DNA of 64,000 nt from Corynebacterium freneyi (GCF_030408835.1 NZ_CP047357.1:2418001-2482000), one strand, 5' to 3'; positions 33,777 through 42,896 are shown, numbered from the stretch's first letter. Numbers and translations: made by a program. The notes: generated by a model not told the origin, from the letters alone.

Positions 33777-34805
33777 ATGTTCGGACTGGATCTGCCGGTT
33801 TTGTGGTTCATCCTGGTGGCGTTCCTGTTCGCCGGGTATTTCCTGCTGGAGGGCTTCGACTTCGGCGTCGGCATCCTGTTGCCGATCCTCGGGCGCGACG
33901 AGGCCCGCCGAAACGCGATGCTGCGCACCATCGGCCCGGTGTGGGACGGCAACGAGGTGTGGTTGATCACCGCAGGCGGCGCCCTGTTCGCGGCGTTTCC
34001 GGAGTGGTACGCAACCATGTTCTCCGGTTTCTATCTGCCGCTGTTCCTGATCCTGCTGGCGCTCATCGTCCGCATCGTGGGCCTGGAGTGGCGGAAGAAG
34101 ATCGACGATCCGACGTGGCGCCGTCGTTGCGACGCCGCGATCATCGTCGGTTCGTGGTTGCCGCCGGTGCTGTGGGGCGTGGCCGTGGCCAACCTGGTCC
34201 GCGGCGTTCCGCTCGACGCCGATCACGGCATGTCCAGCGGCCTCGACGTCCTGGTCGGCCTGCTCAACCCGTATGCGCTGCTCGGCGGCGCGGCGCTGAC
34301 GGCGGTGTTCATCCTCCACGGGCTGACGTTCCTGCGGCTGAAGACCGCCGGCCGGCTGCGCGAGGAGGCCCACGGCGTGCTCGTGCCCGTCGCCGGTGCG
34401 GCGGTCGTGCTCGGCGCGGCCTTCGTCCTGTGGACGCAGATCGCCCACGGCAAGCCGTGGACCTGGGCCGTGACGGTCCTGGCGCTCGTCGGGGTCCTCG
34501 GCGGGGTGGCCATGGTCCTGCGTGATCGCGACGGCATCGCGTTCACGGCGACGTCGGTGGCCGTCGTCGCGGTGACCGTGCTCATCTTCGGGTCGATGTA
34601 CCCGTGGCTGATGCCGACCACGCTGGCCGACGGCGCGGGCCTGGACGTGTGGAACGCGGCGTCGAACCCGTACACGCTGAAGATCATGACGTGGGCGGCG
34701 TTGTTCATCACCCCGTTGGTCATCGCGTATCAGGCGTGGACGTACTGGGTGTTCCGGAAGCGGATCACCGCAGAGCCCGTCGCCGCCGAACCCGTCACCG
34801 CATGA
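33777..34805 (+). CDS. cydB: Cytochrome bd oxidase subunit II
   Basis: The 342-residue membrane protein begins MFGLDLPVLWFILVAFLFAGYFLLEGFDFGVGILLP, the family N terminus, followed by VWDGNEVWLITAGGALFAAFPEWYA. Eight to nine membrane helices are visible. A GTG at 33768 overlapping the cydA stop (GTGATCATCATG) is an alternative in-frame start. Its AAAGGA is better placed for the GTG, so either start is possible. The end overlaps cydD by ATGA. Confidence 0.95.
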   Translation: MFGLDLPVLWFILVAFLFAGYFLLEGFDFGVGILLPILGRDEARRNAMLRTIGPVWDGNEVWLITAGGALFAAFPEWYATMFSGFYLPLFLILLALIVRIVGLEWRKKIDDPTWRRRCDAAIIVGSWLPPVLWGVAVANLVRGVPLDADHGMSSGLDVLVGLLNPYALLGGAALTAVFILHGLTFLRLKTAGRLREEAHGVLVPVAGAAVVLGAAFVLWTQIAHGKPWTWAVTVLALVGVLGGVAMVLRDRDGIAFTATSVAVVAVTVLIFGSMYPWLMPTTLADGAGLDVWNAASNPYTLKIMTWAALFITPLVIAYQAWTYWVFRKRITAEPVAAEPVTA

Positions 34806-36331
34806 CCAGCCGGGGCCCGGTCGATCCCCGGCTGGCCCGGCTGTCCGCCCCGGCCCGGAGGTGGATCGTCGCGGCCGCGCTGCTGGCGGCGCTGCGGGTC
34901 GTCGGCGTCCTGGCCTTCGGAGTCCTCGTGGGCACCATCGCGGCCGGGATCATCACCGGGGAGCGGACGATCGCCGATAGTTCCGGGCTGCTCGCCGCGC
35001 TGGTCGGCGTGGCCGTGGCCCGCGCGGCGGTGGCGTGGGCGGAGGCGCGTTTCGGGCGTCGCGCGGGGGCGGAGGTCGTCGCGGATCTGCGTGCCCGCAC
35101 CCTGGCCCGCCTGGCCGTCGCCGATCCCCGCCATGTGGATCGCGCGAAGTGGCGGACGCTGCTCGGCGAGGGCATCGAGGGCGTCGGCCCCTACGTGGCG
35201 GGGTATCTTCCGGCGCTGGCGTCGACGGTGATCGCCACGCCCGCGGCGTTGGCTGCGGTGTGGTGGCTCGATGCGGGGTCGGCGCTCATCGCGGCGGTGA
35301 CGCTTCCGCTCATTCCGGTCTTCATGTGGTTGGTCGGCACCCTCACCGCCGGTCGGACGGCCCGTCGTCTGCGTGACCTGGGCCTGTTGTCGGATCAGAT
35401 GCTCGATCTCGTGGCGGGTCTGCCGACGCTGCGCGCCTTCGGCCGCCACCGCGCGCCCGCCGACGAGATCCGCCGTCTGTCGGAGGCGCACCGGGCGTCG
35501 ACGATGTCGGTGCTGCGCATCGCGTTCCTGTCGGGTTTCGTCCTCGAGTTCCTGGCCACGCTGTCGGTGGCGTTGGTGGCCGTCGGCATCGGTTTCCGCC
35601 TGCTCGACGGCGGCATGACGTTGGCGGCGGGGCTGACGGTGCTCATCATCGTCCCGGAGGTCTACGGCCCCGTCCGCGAGGTCGGCGTCCGCTTCCACGA
35701 CGCCCAGGACGGGTTGGCCGCCATCGACGACGTCTTTTCGCTTGACGACGGCCCCTCCCCCACGCCGGCCGTCGCAAAGCAGGATGACGCCGGGGAGCAT
35801 CGCCCGGACGCGGGCATCCGGGTGATCTTCGACCACCTCACCGCCTCGGGGCGCGACGGCGACCGACCCGGCGACCTGTGCGGGACCGCGGAGCCCGGCG
35901 CGATCACCGTGCTGGCCGGCGACAACGGTTCGGGCAAGTCGACGGCGCTGCTGGCGCTGCTGGGCATCGTCGCCGAGGGAGTGACCGGGTCCGCGACGGC
36001 CGTGGGCCCGAATGGTGCGCTGACCGGCGACGATCTGTGGGCGCGCACCTCCTACGTGCCGCAGCGGCCGGTGCTCGACGCGGCGTTGGTCGGCGATGCG
36101 GCAGGTTTATCCCTCGGCGAGAAGCAGCGCGTCGCCGTCGCCGCGGAACTGATGCGCGACCGCGAGCTGATCATCCTCGACGAGCCGACCGCACACCTCG
36201 ACGAGGACAACGCCGCCGAGATGATGTCCCTGCTGCGAGAGCGGGCCGCGGCGGGCGCGACGGTGCTGGTGGCGTCCCATGATCCGCTGGTGCTGGCGGC
36301 CGCGGACGTCGTCGTGGAGGTGGCCCGATGA
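34802..36331 (+). CDS. cydD: Thiol reductant ABC exporter subunit CydD
   Basis: The 509-residue half-transporter has an N-terminal six-helix domain (about residues 18-300) and a C-terminal ATPase with Walker A LAGDNGSGKSTALLALLG (about residue 372), a shortened signature SLGEKQRVAVAAELM and Walker B LIILDEPTAHLD. CydDC exports glutathione/cysteine-like thiols (in this lineage possibly other thiols or haem-related cargo) and is needed to assemble cytochrome bd. The linker between domains (about residues 310-340) is encoded by DNA containing an inverted pair of the recurring motif. It overlaps cydB and cydC by 4 bp each. Confidence 0.92.
   Translation: MTSRGPVDPRLARLSAPARRWIVAAALLAALRVVGVLAFGVLVGTIAAGIITGERTIADSSGLLAALVGVAVARAAVAWAEARFGRRAGAEVVADLRARTLARLAVADPRHVDRAKWRTLLGEGIEGVGPYVAGYLPALASTVIATPAALAAVWWLDAGSALIAAVTLPLIPVFMWLVGTLTAGRTARRLRDLGLLSDQMLDLVAGLPTLRAFGRHRAPADEIRRLSEAHRASTMSVLRIAFLSGFVLEFLATLSVALVAVGIGFRLLDGGMTLAAGLTVLIIVPEVYGPVREVGVRFHDAQDGLAAIDDVFSLDDGPSPTPAVAKQDDAGEHRPDAGIRVIFDHLTASGRDGDRPGDLCGTAEPGAITVLAGDNGSGKSTALLALLGIVAEGVTGSATAVGPNGALTGDDLWARTSYVPQRPVLDAALVGDAAGLSLGEKQRVAVAAELMRDRELIILDEPTAHLDEDNAAEMMSLLRERAAAGATVLVASHDPLVLAAADVVVEVAR
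35740..35780. repeat. Inverted motif pair inside the cydD linker
   Basis: GCTTGACGACGGCC (35740-35753) is followed 13 bp later by GGCCGTCGCAAAGC (35767-35780), whose complement is GCTTTGCGACGGCC. The arms match at 13 of 14 positions allowing the TGA/TTG difference, giving a potential hairpin within the coding sequence of a non-conserved protein linker. Confidence 0.75.
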
Positions 36332-37944
36332 GCCTTTCCGCCGACCTGCGCGCCCTGCGCTCCGCCCGTCCGCTGACCGGGCTGCGGTGGCGCGAACTCG
36401 TCGCCCCCGTCGTCGCCGGTTCCGTGACGTTGATCTCGGCGTTGGCGCTGACCATCGTGTCGGCGTGGCTGATCACGAAGGCGTGGCAGCAGCCGAGCGT
36501 CATGGACCTCACCGTCGCCGTGACCGCCGTCCGCGCGCTGGGCATTTCGAGGGCCGTGTTCCGGTACGTCGACCGGGTCGTCTCGCATGATCTGGCCCTG
36601 AGGTGCGCCGCACGGACCCGCGTGTCGGCGTATCGGGCGCTTGCCGACGACCCGTCGTCGCGCGTCCTGCGCCTGGGTCGCGGCGCCCTGCTCACCAGGC
36701 TCGGAGACGACGTCGACCTCGTGTCCGACGTGGTGGTGCGCGCGCTCGTGCCGGCGGGCCTGGCGGTGACGACGTCGGCGGCGGCCGTCGGGTTCACGGC
36801 GCTGCTGTCCCCCGCCGCCGCGGCCGTGCTGGCGATCGGGCTGATCATCGCGGGCACCTGCGCACCGTGGGCGGCGGCGCGCGCGGCCCGGATTGCCGCA
36901 GCCGAGCGGGCCGCGGCGATGGAGAACCACGTCGCCGCCGTCGACCGGGTGCTCGTCGACTCCCCCGCCCTGCGCGTGCGCGGCGAGATCGACGGCGCCC
37001 TGGCCGACGCCGACCGCGCCGCCCGCCGGCTCGCCCACGCCGAAGAATCCGCCGCACCCGCCGACGCCGCGGGAAACGCGATCTCCGTCCTGTCCTCCGC
37101 CCTGACGGTCATCGCAGTGCTCGTCGTCGCGGGCATGGCGGCACCCGATCATTCTCCCCAGTGGATGGGCGTGCTCGCGCTGCTGCCCCTGGCCGCCTTC
37201 GAATCCGTCGCCGCCCTGCCCGGCGCGGCCGTCGCCGTGACCGGAGCCGCCGGTGCGGCGAGGAGGCTCGCCGAATTGACCGACGCGGGCGGCTCTGGCG
37301 AACCCGGCGAACCGGGCGCCACGCAGGCGTCGTCACGCGAAACGTCCCCGAACACGGCCCCGGAGGCACCCCGCGTGCACGCGCGGAACCTCGTCTACGG
37401 CCACGACCGCGACGTGGGCAGGCGCGATCTGGACCTGCCCTTCGGGGCGAGGGCAACCATCGTCGAACCATCCGGGTCCGGCAAGACGACGCTGCTGATG
37501 ACGCTCGCCGGCCTGCTGCCCGCCCGCGGCGGGGAATGGTCGGCAGACGGTGCGCTGTTCGTCGCCGAAGACGGACACGTGTTCGCCACCACCGTCCGCG
37601 ATAACCTGGCGGTCGGCGCACCGCACGCCACCGACGACATGATGAACGCCACCCTGCGCGCCGTCGGCCTCGGCGACTGGGTGGCGGGACTGCCCGACGG
37701 CCTGGGCACCGTGCTCGCCGCCGGCGCCGACGACATGTCCGGCGGCCAGCGGCGCCGCCTGCTCCTGGCCCGCGCCCTGCTCACCGACGCGCCGATCCTG
37801 CTTCTCGACGAACCCTTCGAACACCTCGACGACGCCGGAGCCGCGGAACTGCGCGCGATCCTCGACTCGCCCGTCCTGCCCGGCGCGCGCCCCGAGCGGA
37901 CCATCATCGTCGTGGAGCACCCCCGCACGGGCGGTCGGGGCTGA
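36328..37944 (+). CDS. cydC: Thiol reductant ABC exporter subunit CydC
   Basis: The 538-residue partner of CydD has six N-terminal helices with MDLTVAVTAVRALGISRAVFRYVDRVVSHD (typical of CydC) and a C-terminal ATPase with signature MSGGQRRRLLLARALL and Walker B ILLLDEPFEHLD. The Walker A reads VEPSGSGKTTLL: the usual first Gly of GxxxxGKT is Glu. The downstream GSGKTT is intact, so nucleotide binding may be retained. The linker before the ATPase includes a GTCGTCACGC motif variant (37329-37338). The C-terminal end is short after the Walker B/H-loop (VVEHPRTG). Confidence 0.92.
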   Translation: MSLSADLRALRSARPLTGLRWRELVAPVVAGSVTLISALALTIVSAWLITKAWQQPSVMDLTVAVTAVRALGISRAVFRYVDRVVSHDLALRCAARTRVSAYRALADDPSSRVLRLGRGALLTRLGDDVDLVSDVVVRALVPAGLAVTTSAAAVGFTALLSPAAAAVLAIGLIIAGTCAPWAAARAARIAAAERAAAMENHVAAVDRVLVDSPALRVRGEIDGALADADRAARRLAHAEESAAPADAAGNAISVLSSALTVIAVLVVAGMAAPDHSPQWMGVLALLPLAAFESVAALPGAAVAVTGAAGAARRLAELTDAGGSGEPGEPGATQASSRETSPNTAPEAPRVHARNLVYGHDRDVGRRDLDLPFGARATIVEPSGSGKTTLLMTLAGLLPARGGEWSADGALFVAEDGHVFATTVRDNLAVGAPHATDDMMNATLRAVGLGDWVAGLPDGLGTVLAAGADDMSGGQRRRLLLARALLTDAPILLLDEPFEHLDDAGAAELRAILDSPVLPGARPERTIIVVEHPRTGGRG

Positions 37945-37967
37945 ACGGAAGAGGCGGAAAAGGCGAA

Positions 37968-37999
37968 ACGGGGCGGCAGCCGTCGCTGATCCGCCCCGT
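37968..37999. terminator. Hairpin between convergent cydC and the protease gene
   Basis: ACGGGGCGG pairs with CCGCCCCGT around a 14-nt loop. It can serve both strands. No T-tract. Confidence 0.55.
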
Positions 38000-38052
38000 C
38001 GCGCAGGCCTCGTCGGCCTACTCCGGTACCCCGATTGCCACGATTGCCGCGA

Positions 38053-39099
38053 TTACCGCGCGACCAGGTCCGGCAGCGGGATGTTCGGCAGAGGCACCTC
38101 CGGCAGCGGCAGTTCCGGGATCTCCGGGATCTCGGGGATCTCCGGGAGGGACGAACCCGGGGCCTGCTCCTCGGCCTCCTCCGGCTCGTTCTCGGCGATC
38201 CAGGCCTCGTCGGACGCGGCGTCCTCGCCGATGGTGCGGAACTCGCTGTGCGGCTCGGTGGAGTCGGCCACCCGGAAGTGATCGTTGACCGTGCCGTCCT
38301 CGATGCCGTACGCATCCTCCAGCGCCTGGTCGACCGGCTGGTAACGCGACACCGGGCCCACGGCCATGGAGTTGACGCCGATGACCTGGTTGGTGTGCGG
38401 GTTGTAGGCGTTTCCGCCCGAGTCGCCGTGATCCAGGTGCGAGATCGCCCAAACGCCGTTGCGGACGCGGAAGATCTGCACGCCGCAGTTGCGGCCGGTG
38501 CGGGAACCGTCGGAGCAGATCGGCTGGCCGAAGTTGTCCACCGACACCTCGCCGGGCTGCAGCTCGGAGTAATCGACGATTCCGGTCATGACGGCGCCCT
38601 CGCCATGGTTGTCGCCGTGCTCGTCGACGGAGTAGCTCACCGCGGTGGAGTCGATGTCGTCGTCGAGCTCGATGAAGGCGTAGTCCGAGCCGTTGAACAG
38701 GGAGTCGAGGAAGTTCGGGTTCTCCTCGATGTCATCTTCGTCGGGGATGAAGAAACCGGCCGGGCCGACCTCGCCGATGCGCACGTCGCCCTCGGCCGTC
38801 GGCGCGTAGATGATGCCCGAGGACTGGGGCATCTGCTCGTGGCCTTCCTTGTTCACGCAGTGGCCGGCGGTGAGCAGGACGCGCTGCTGGTTGCCCTCGG
38901 CGTCGGTGACGGTGCCGGCGACGCCGGTGGAGCACATGCCGGTGCGGACGTGGCGGCCGTCCTCGACGACCGCGTCCTTTTCGGGCATGCGGATCGGGGA
39001 GCCCGGTCCGACGGTGAGGGCGCTTGCGGCGGGGGCGGCGAAGGTCGCCCCGACGGTGACCATCGCGGCGATGATCGACGTGCTCCGGTTCAGTTTCAT
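38053..39099 (-). CDS. Secreted trypsin-like serine protease
   Basis: The 348-residue protein has a Sec signal peptide (about residues 1-27, KLNRSTSIIAAMVTVGATFA ending near ASA). The S1-family triad residues are in LLTAGHCV (His), GSDYAFIELDDD (Asp) and HLDHGDSGGNAYN (Ser). Extra Cys residues in MCSTG, ICSDG and RNCGVQ suggest disulfides outside the cytoplasm. The C terminus is an acidic region followed by a proline-rich repeat (LPEIPEIPEIPELPLPEVPLP), perhaps a wall-spanning or surface-retention tail. It stands alone, convergent with cydC. Substrate unknown. Confidence 0.9.
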   Translation of the reverse strand: MKLNRSTSIIAAMVTVGATFAAPAASALTVGPGSPIRMPEKDAVVEDGRHVRTGMCSTGVAGTVTDAEGNQQRVLLTAGHCVNKEGHEQMPQSSGIIYAPTAEGDVRIGEVGPAGFFIPDEDDIEENPNFLDSLFNGSDYAFIELDDDIDSTAVSYSVDEHGDNHGEGAVMTGIVDYSELQPGEVSVDNFGQPICSDGSRTGRNCGVQIFRVRNGVWAISHLDHGDSGGNAYNPHTNQVIGVNSMAVGPVSRYQPVDQALEDAYGIEDGTVNDHFRVADSTEPHSEFRTIGEDAASDEAWIAENEPEEAEEQAPGSSLPEIPEIPEIPELPLPEVPLPNIPLPDLVAR

Positions 39100-39403
39100 G
39101 CGGTTCCCCTGAGTGTCTCGGGCCGGGGCGCTGTTCGCTCTCCGGCGGATCCGGAGCCACCGTAACCGTGACATTCCGGCACCGCCCGTCAATTGGGCGG
39201 CATGTCGCGGATCACTTTTTCCCATCCTTCCCAGTCGTTTACGGCATACACTCGAGTCACTTTCGCACCACGAAAGCATGTGTGCAGCCACCCGAAGGAG
39301 GGGCGGCGGCAAAGCAAGGCGCGGAAGGGGAAATGGTGGACGGGAGATGAAGGAGCGAGGGCGAGTGCGAGAGCGAGGGGCACCGCCGAAAAGCGCCGCC
39401 CGC
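39100..39403. other. Intergenic region between protease and CoA-transferase genes
   Basis: About 300 bp with no supported gene. It holds the protease promoter region and a small hairpin CCGCCC/GGGCGG (39182-39200). A purine-rich stretch (39290-39385) precedes the end of the CoA-transferase gene. Confidence 0.45.
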
Positions 39404-40696
39404 CTACTCCGCGAGCCGGGAGATGATGTTCAGCTCGCGGGCCCGGCGATACAGGTCCTCGCGATGGTCCGGGTGGGCGACCTCGATGAGTCGGCGTGCG
39501 CGCGTCGAATAGTCGGTGCCGCGCAGCCGGGCGATGCCGTGCTCCGTGACCACGTTGTCGATGTAATTCTTGTGCGTGGTCACCGGGGAATTCGTACCGA
39601 GCTCCACCTTGATCCGGCTCGCACCGTCGCGGGTGACCGACGGGCACACGATGTAGCCGCGACCCCCCTCCGAGCGACGGGCGCCGATGGCGAAGTCAAG
39701 CTGCCCGCCGGCACCGGAATAGAAGCGCCCCGCGATGGTCTCGGACGCCGCCTGCCCGAGCAGGTCGACCTCCGTGGTGGCGTTGACGCTGACCATGTTG
39801 GGCTCCTGCCCGATGAGGAACGGATCGTTGGTCCTGTCGACCGCGTCGAGGTACACGACGGGATTGCGGTCGACCCAGTCGTAGAGCTTGCGGGTTCCCA
39901 TGATGAACGTCGCCACGCACTGGCGCGGGTGCGACCTCTTGAACCGGCCCGTCACCGCACCGCATTCGACCAGGTCCATGACCCCGTCGGACATCAGCTC
40001 GGTGTGCACGCCCAAATCCTCGCGGTCCTTCAGCATGGCCAGGATCGCGTTGGGCAGCTTGCCGATGCCCAACTGCAGGCAATCGCGATCCTCGATCTCC
40101 GGCGCGATGAGCTCGGCGATCCGATGCTCGGCCGACCCCTCCGCCGGCAGCAGCGGCGGCACCTCGAGCACCGGCGCATCGGACCGCGTGGCACCGACCA
40201 TCTGGCGGGCATGGATCTGGTTCTGGCCGAAGGAGTGGGGCACCTTCGCGTTGATCTCGCCGAAGATCGGCAGGTTTCCGATGAACTGCACCGAATAATC
40301 CGCGCCGAGCCCGATGGACATGTACCCGTGCTCGTCCGGCTCGGACACCGAGGCGATGAGGATGTCCGGCTTGATGTGGTCGCGCACCAGCTCGGGAATC
40401 ATGGAGAAGTTGACCGGATACAACTCCGCGGTGCCGTTGGAATGCCCCTTGCGCGATCCGCCGCCGAGGAAGAACTCGTGATGAGTGAGCTTTCCGGGGT
40501 ACTCCCCCATTTGATACGGCCGCAGGGATTCGGTGCACATCTGGTAGACGTGCACGTCCTCGAGTTGGTCGGCGTGCGCGTCGAGCATGTCCAGCAGCGT
40601 CGGCGGCTCGCAGCCCGCCACGGGAACGAGGATTTTCATGCCCGGCCGAATGTGCTCCAGCAATGCCTCCGGCGCCAGATCAAGATGCTCGTACAC
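39404..40696 (-). CDS. Acetyl-CoA hydrolase/transferase-family CoA-transferase
   Basis: The 430-residue protein belongs to the family with acetate and 4-hydroxybutyrate CoA-transferases. It reads AEHRIAELIAPEIEDRDCLQLGIGKLPNAILA in the middle and GVHTELMSDGVMDLVECGAVTG with the probable catalytic Glu (about residue 237). GAGGQLDFAIGARRSEGGRGY lies near the end. The length fits the 4-hydroxybutyrate/butyrate type better than the ~500-residue corynebacterial succinyl-CoA:acetate transferase. The GTG at 40696 has AAAGGA 8 nt upstream. A 14-bp palindrome lies 36 bp further upstream. The acyl acceptor is uncertain. Confidence 0.85.
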   Translation of the reverse strand: MYEHLDLAPEALLEHIRPGMKILVPVAGCEPPTLLDMLDAHADQLEDVHVYQMCTESLRPYQMGEYPGKLTHHEFFLGGGSRKGHSNGTAELYPVNFSMIPELVRDHIKPDILIASVSEPDEHGYMSIGLGADYSVQFIGNLPIFGEINAKVPHSFGQNQIHARQMVGATRSDAPVLEVPPLLPAEGSAEHRIAELIAPEIEDRDCLQLGIGKLPNAILAMLKDREDLGVHTELMSDGVMDLVECGAVTGRFKRSHPRQCVATFIMGTRKLYDWVDRNPVVYLDAVDRTNDPFLIGQEPNMVSVNATTEVDLLGQAASETIAGRFYSGAGGQLDFAIGARRSEGGRGYIVCPSVTRDGASRIKVELGTNSPVTTHKNYIDNVVTEHGIARLRGTDYSTRARRLIEVAHPDHREDLYRRARELNIISRLAE

Positions 40697-40731
40697 GGCC
40701 GCGTCCTTTCGTTCAGTTAATGACCCTTCAC

Positions 40732-40745
40732 GCAATGTACATTGC
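40732..40745. promoter_or_regulatory. 14-bp palindrome between CoA-transferase and dus
   Basis: GCAATGTACATTGC is a perfect palindrome in the divergent region, 36 bp from the CoA-transferase start. It is a likely operator for that gene. I do not recognise the regulator. Confidence 0.5.
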
Positions 40746-40832
40746 ATTCCAAGACAAACCACCCCCGGGTGAACCCCCGCCGACGGCGCCGAGCGATTTC
40801 GCCCCGCCCCCTCCCGGTGCGACAATGCGACC

Positions 40833-41999
40833 GTGACAGACCTTCGCATCGGCCCCCACCAGCTCGCCTCCCCCGTCGTGCTCGCCCCCATGGCGGGCGT
40901 GACCAACGTGGCGTTCCGTACGCTGTGCCGCGAGCAGGAACGCGAGCGCATGGGCACCGTCGCCGGTCTCTACGTCTGCGAGATGGTCACCGCCCGCGCG
41001 CTGGTCGAACGCAACGACAAGACCATGCACATGACCACCTTCGCCGACGACGAGGACCCGCGGAGCCTGCAGCTCTACACCACCGACCCGGAGTGGACGT
41101 ACCGGGCGGCGAAGATGATCGTCGACGAAAACCTCGCCGACCACATCGACATGAACTTCGGCTGCCCCGTGCCCAAGGTCACCCGCCGCGGCGGCGGTTC
41201 CGCCCTGCCGTACAAGCGCCGCCTTTTCGGCAACATCGTCGACGCCGCCGTCCGCGCCACCGAAGGCACCGACATCCCCGTCACCGTGAAGTTCCGCGTC
41301 GGCATCGACGACGACCACCACACGCACCTCGACGCCGGCCGCATCGCCGCCGACAACGGCGCCGTCGCCGTCGCCCTGCACGCGCGCACCGCCGCCCAGC
41401 GCTACTCGGGAACGGCCGACTGGTCGCAGATCGCCCGCCTGAAGGAGCACATGGTCGACTCCGGTCACGACACCGTGCCCGTTCTGGGCAACGGCGACAT
41501 CTTCGCCGCCGGCGACGCCCGCCGCATGATGGACGACACCGGCTGCGACGGGGTCGTCGTCGGCCGCGGCTGCCTGGGCCGGCCGTGGCTGTTCGCGCAA
41601 TTGTCCGCCGAGCTGCGCGGCCTGCCCGTCCCGCCTGCCCCGACCTTCGCCGAGGTCGCCGGCATCCTCCGCCGCCACGCCGAACTCCTCGTCGAGCACG
41701 AGGGCGAGCGCAAGGGCTGCCGCGATCTGCGCAAGCACATCGGCTGGTACCTCCGCGGCTACCCCGCCGGTTCGGAGGTCCGCACCGCCCTGACGCGGGT
41801 GACCACCCTCGCCGAACTCGACGAAGTTCTCGCGCCGCTTTACGACGGCCCCCACGCCGGTGCCCTCCCCGACGACGCCGACGGTGCCCGCGGGCGCCAG
41901 GGATCGCCCGGAAAGGTCATTCTCCCGGAGGGTTGGCTCGACGACCCGGAGGATGAAACCGTGCCCGACGGCGCGGATTTGATGCATTCCGGCGGTTAG
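40833..41999 (+). CDS. dus: tRNA-dihydrouridine synthase
   Basis: The 388-residue FMN enzyme reduces uridines in the tRNA D-loop. The N-terminal barrel has VVLAPMAGVTNVAFR (FMN binding, about residue 14), HIDMNFGCPVPKVTRRGGGSAL with the catalytic Cys (about residue 110), ALHARTAAQRYSG and VLGNGDIF followed by GVVVGRGCLGRPWLF. This motif set is that of DusB-like bacterial enzymes. The start is GTG. The C-terminal ~50 residues are an acidic extension beyond the usual domain. Confidence 0.95.
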   Translation: MTDLRIGPHQLASPVVLAPMAGVTNVAFRTLCREQERERMGTVAGLYVCEMVTARALVERNDKTMHMTTFADDEDPRSLQLYTTDPEWTYRAAKMIVDENLADHIDMNFGCPVPKVTRRGGGSALPYKRRLFGNIVDAAVRATEGTDIPVTVKFRVGIDDDHHTHLDAGRIAADNGAVAVALHARTAAQRYSGTADWSQIARLKEHMVDSGHDTVPVLGNGDIFAAGDARRMMDDTGCDGVVVGRGCLGRPWLFAQLSAELRGLPVPPAPTFAEVAGILRRHAELLVEHEGERKGCRDLRKHIGWYLRGYPAGSEVRTALTRVTTLAELDEVLAPLYDGPHAGALPDDADGARGRQGSPGKVILPEGWLDDPEDETVPDGADLMHSGG

Positions 42000-42090
42000 C
42001 TTCCCCTATTCGGGGTCAATGTCGGCGAGTTTGCCGGGGGCGATGGTTCCAACAGGCGAAAGGGTGGGCGAGGCCTTACCATTGGTGGCC

Positions 42091-42819
42091 ATGCGCACCG
42101 TTTACCGCGAACAGATGGACAACCTCGCCCACGGCCTGATCGTGATGTGCGACCACGTCCATGGAATGCACCGCGCCGCCGCCAAGGCGCTTTTCGACGC
42201 CGACCTCGAGGCCGCCGAGTCGGTCCTCACTTCCCTCGACAAGCTCGACGAATTCCGCATCGCCGCAGAGGACCGGGCTTTCGAGCTGCTCGCCCGCGAA
42301 GCTCCCGTGGCGCGCGACCTGCGCCAGGTGGTCTCCGGCATCTACATCGTCGAGGACATGGCCCGCATGGGCGCCCTGTCCGTGCACATCGCCAACACCG
42401 CCCGCCGTCGCCACCCCGGGAAGGCCCTGCCCGAGCAGGTCGAGGGCTACTTCCGCGAGATGGCCTCCGTCGCCGACACGATCACCCACGACACCCGTCA
42501 GGTCCTCATCGACTACGACGTCGCCAGCGCCCTGCAGGTCAGCGACGACGATGACGCCATCGACGACATCCACAGCCACCTGTTCACCCTCACCACCGCC
42601 GACGACTGGCCGCACACGTCGGCCGAGACCGTCGACGTGACCCTGCTGAGCCGCTACTTCGAGCGTTACGCCGACCACGCCGTGGCCGTCGCCGCCCGCA
42701 TCGTCTACCTGGCCACCGGCTACAAGCAGGAGGACTACCTGCGCGAGTTGGACTCCGAGGAGCGTCGCGCCGCGATCTCCAAGCGCTTGAGCGACATGGC
42801 TCGCCACTTCCACTCCTGA
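42091..42819 (+). CDS. phoU: Phosphate transport regulator PhoU
   Basis: The 242-residue all-helical protein has two PhoU repeats (about residues 15-105 and 125-215), with EDMARMGALSVHIANTARRR and YFERYADHAVAVAARIVYLATG as the repeat metal-binding helices. PhoU links the Pst transporter to phosphate signalling and restrains uptake. It is convergent with the pstSCAB operon rather than part of it, as in related Actinobacteria. The ATG at 42091 is chosen because the conserved MRTVYREQMDNL start follows it. Confidence 0.95.
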   Translation: MRTVYREQMDNLAHGLIVMCDHVHGMHRAAAKALFDADLEAAESVLTSLDKLDEFRIAAEDRAFELLAREAPVARDLRQVVSGIYIVEDMARMGALSVHIANTARRRHPGKALPEQVEGYFREMASVADTITHDTRQVLIDYDVASALQVSDDDDAIDDIHSHLFTLTTADDWPHTSAETVDVTLLSRYFERYADHAVAVAARIVYLATGYKQEDYLRELDSEERRAAISKRLSDMARHFHS

Positions 42820-42859
42820 GTCGCCTCCCGCGCGAACGCTGCCGAACCAGACGCAGCCG

Positions 42860-42896
42860 AACCCGCCCCACGCCATTCCGGCATGGGCGGGTTCTT
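42860..42896 (+). terminator. phoU terminator
   Basis: AACCCGCCC pairs with GGGCGGGTT and is followed by CTT. The loop itself can pair partly (GCC/GGC). Confidence 0.7.
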
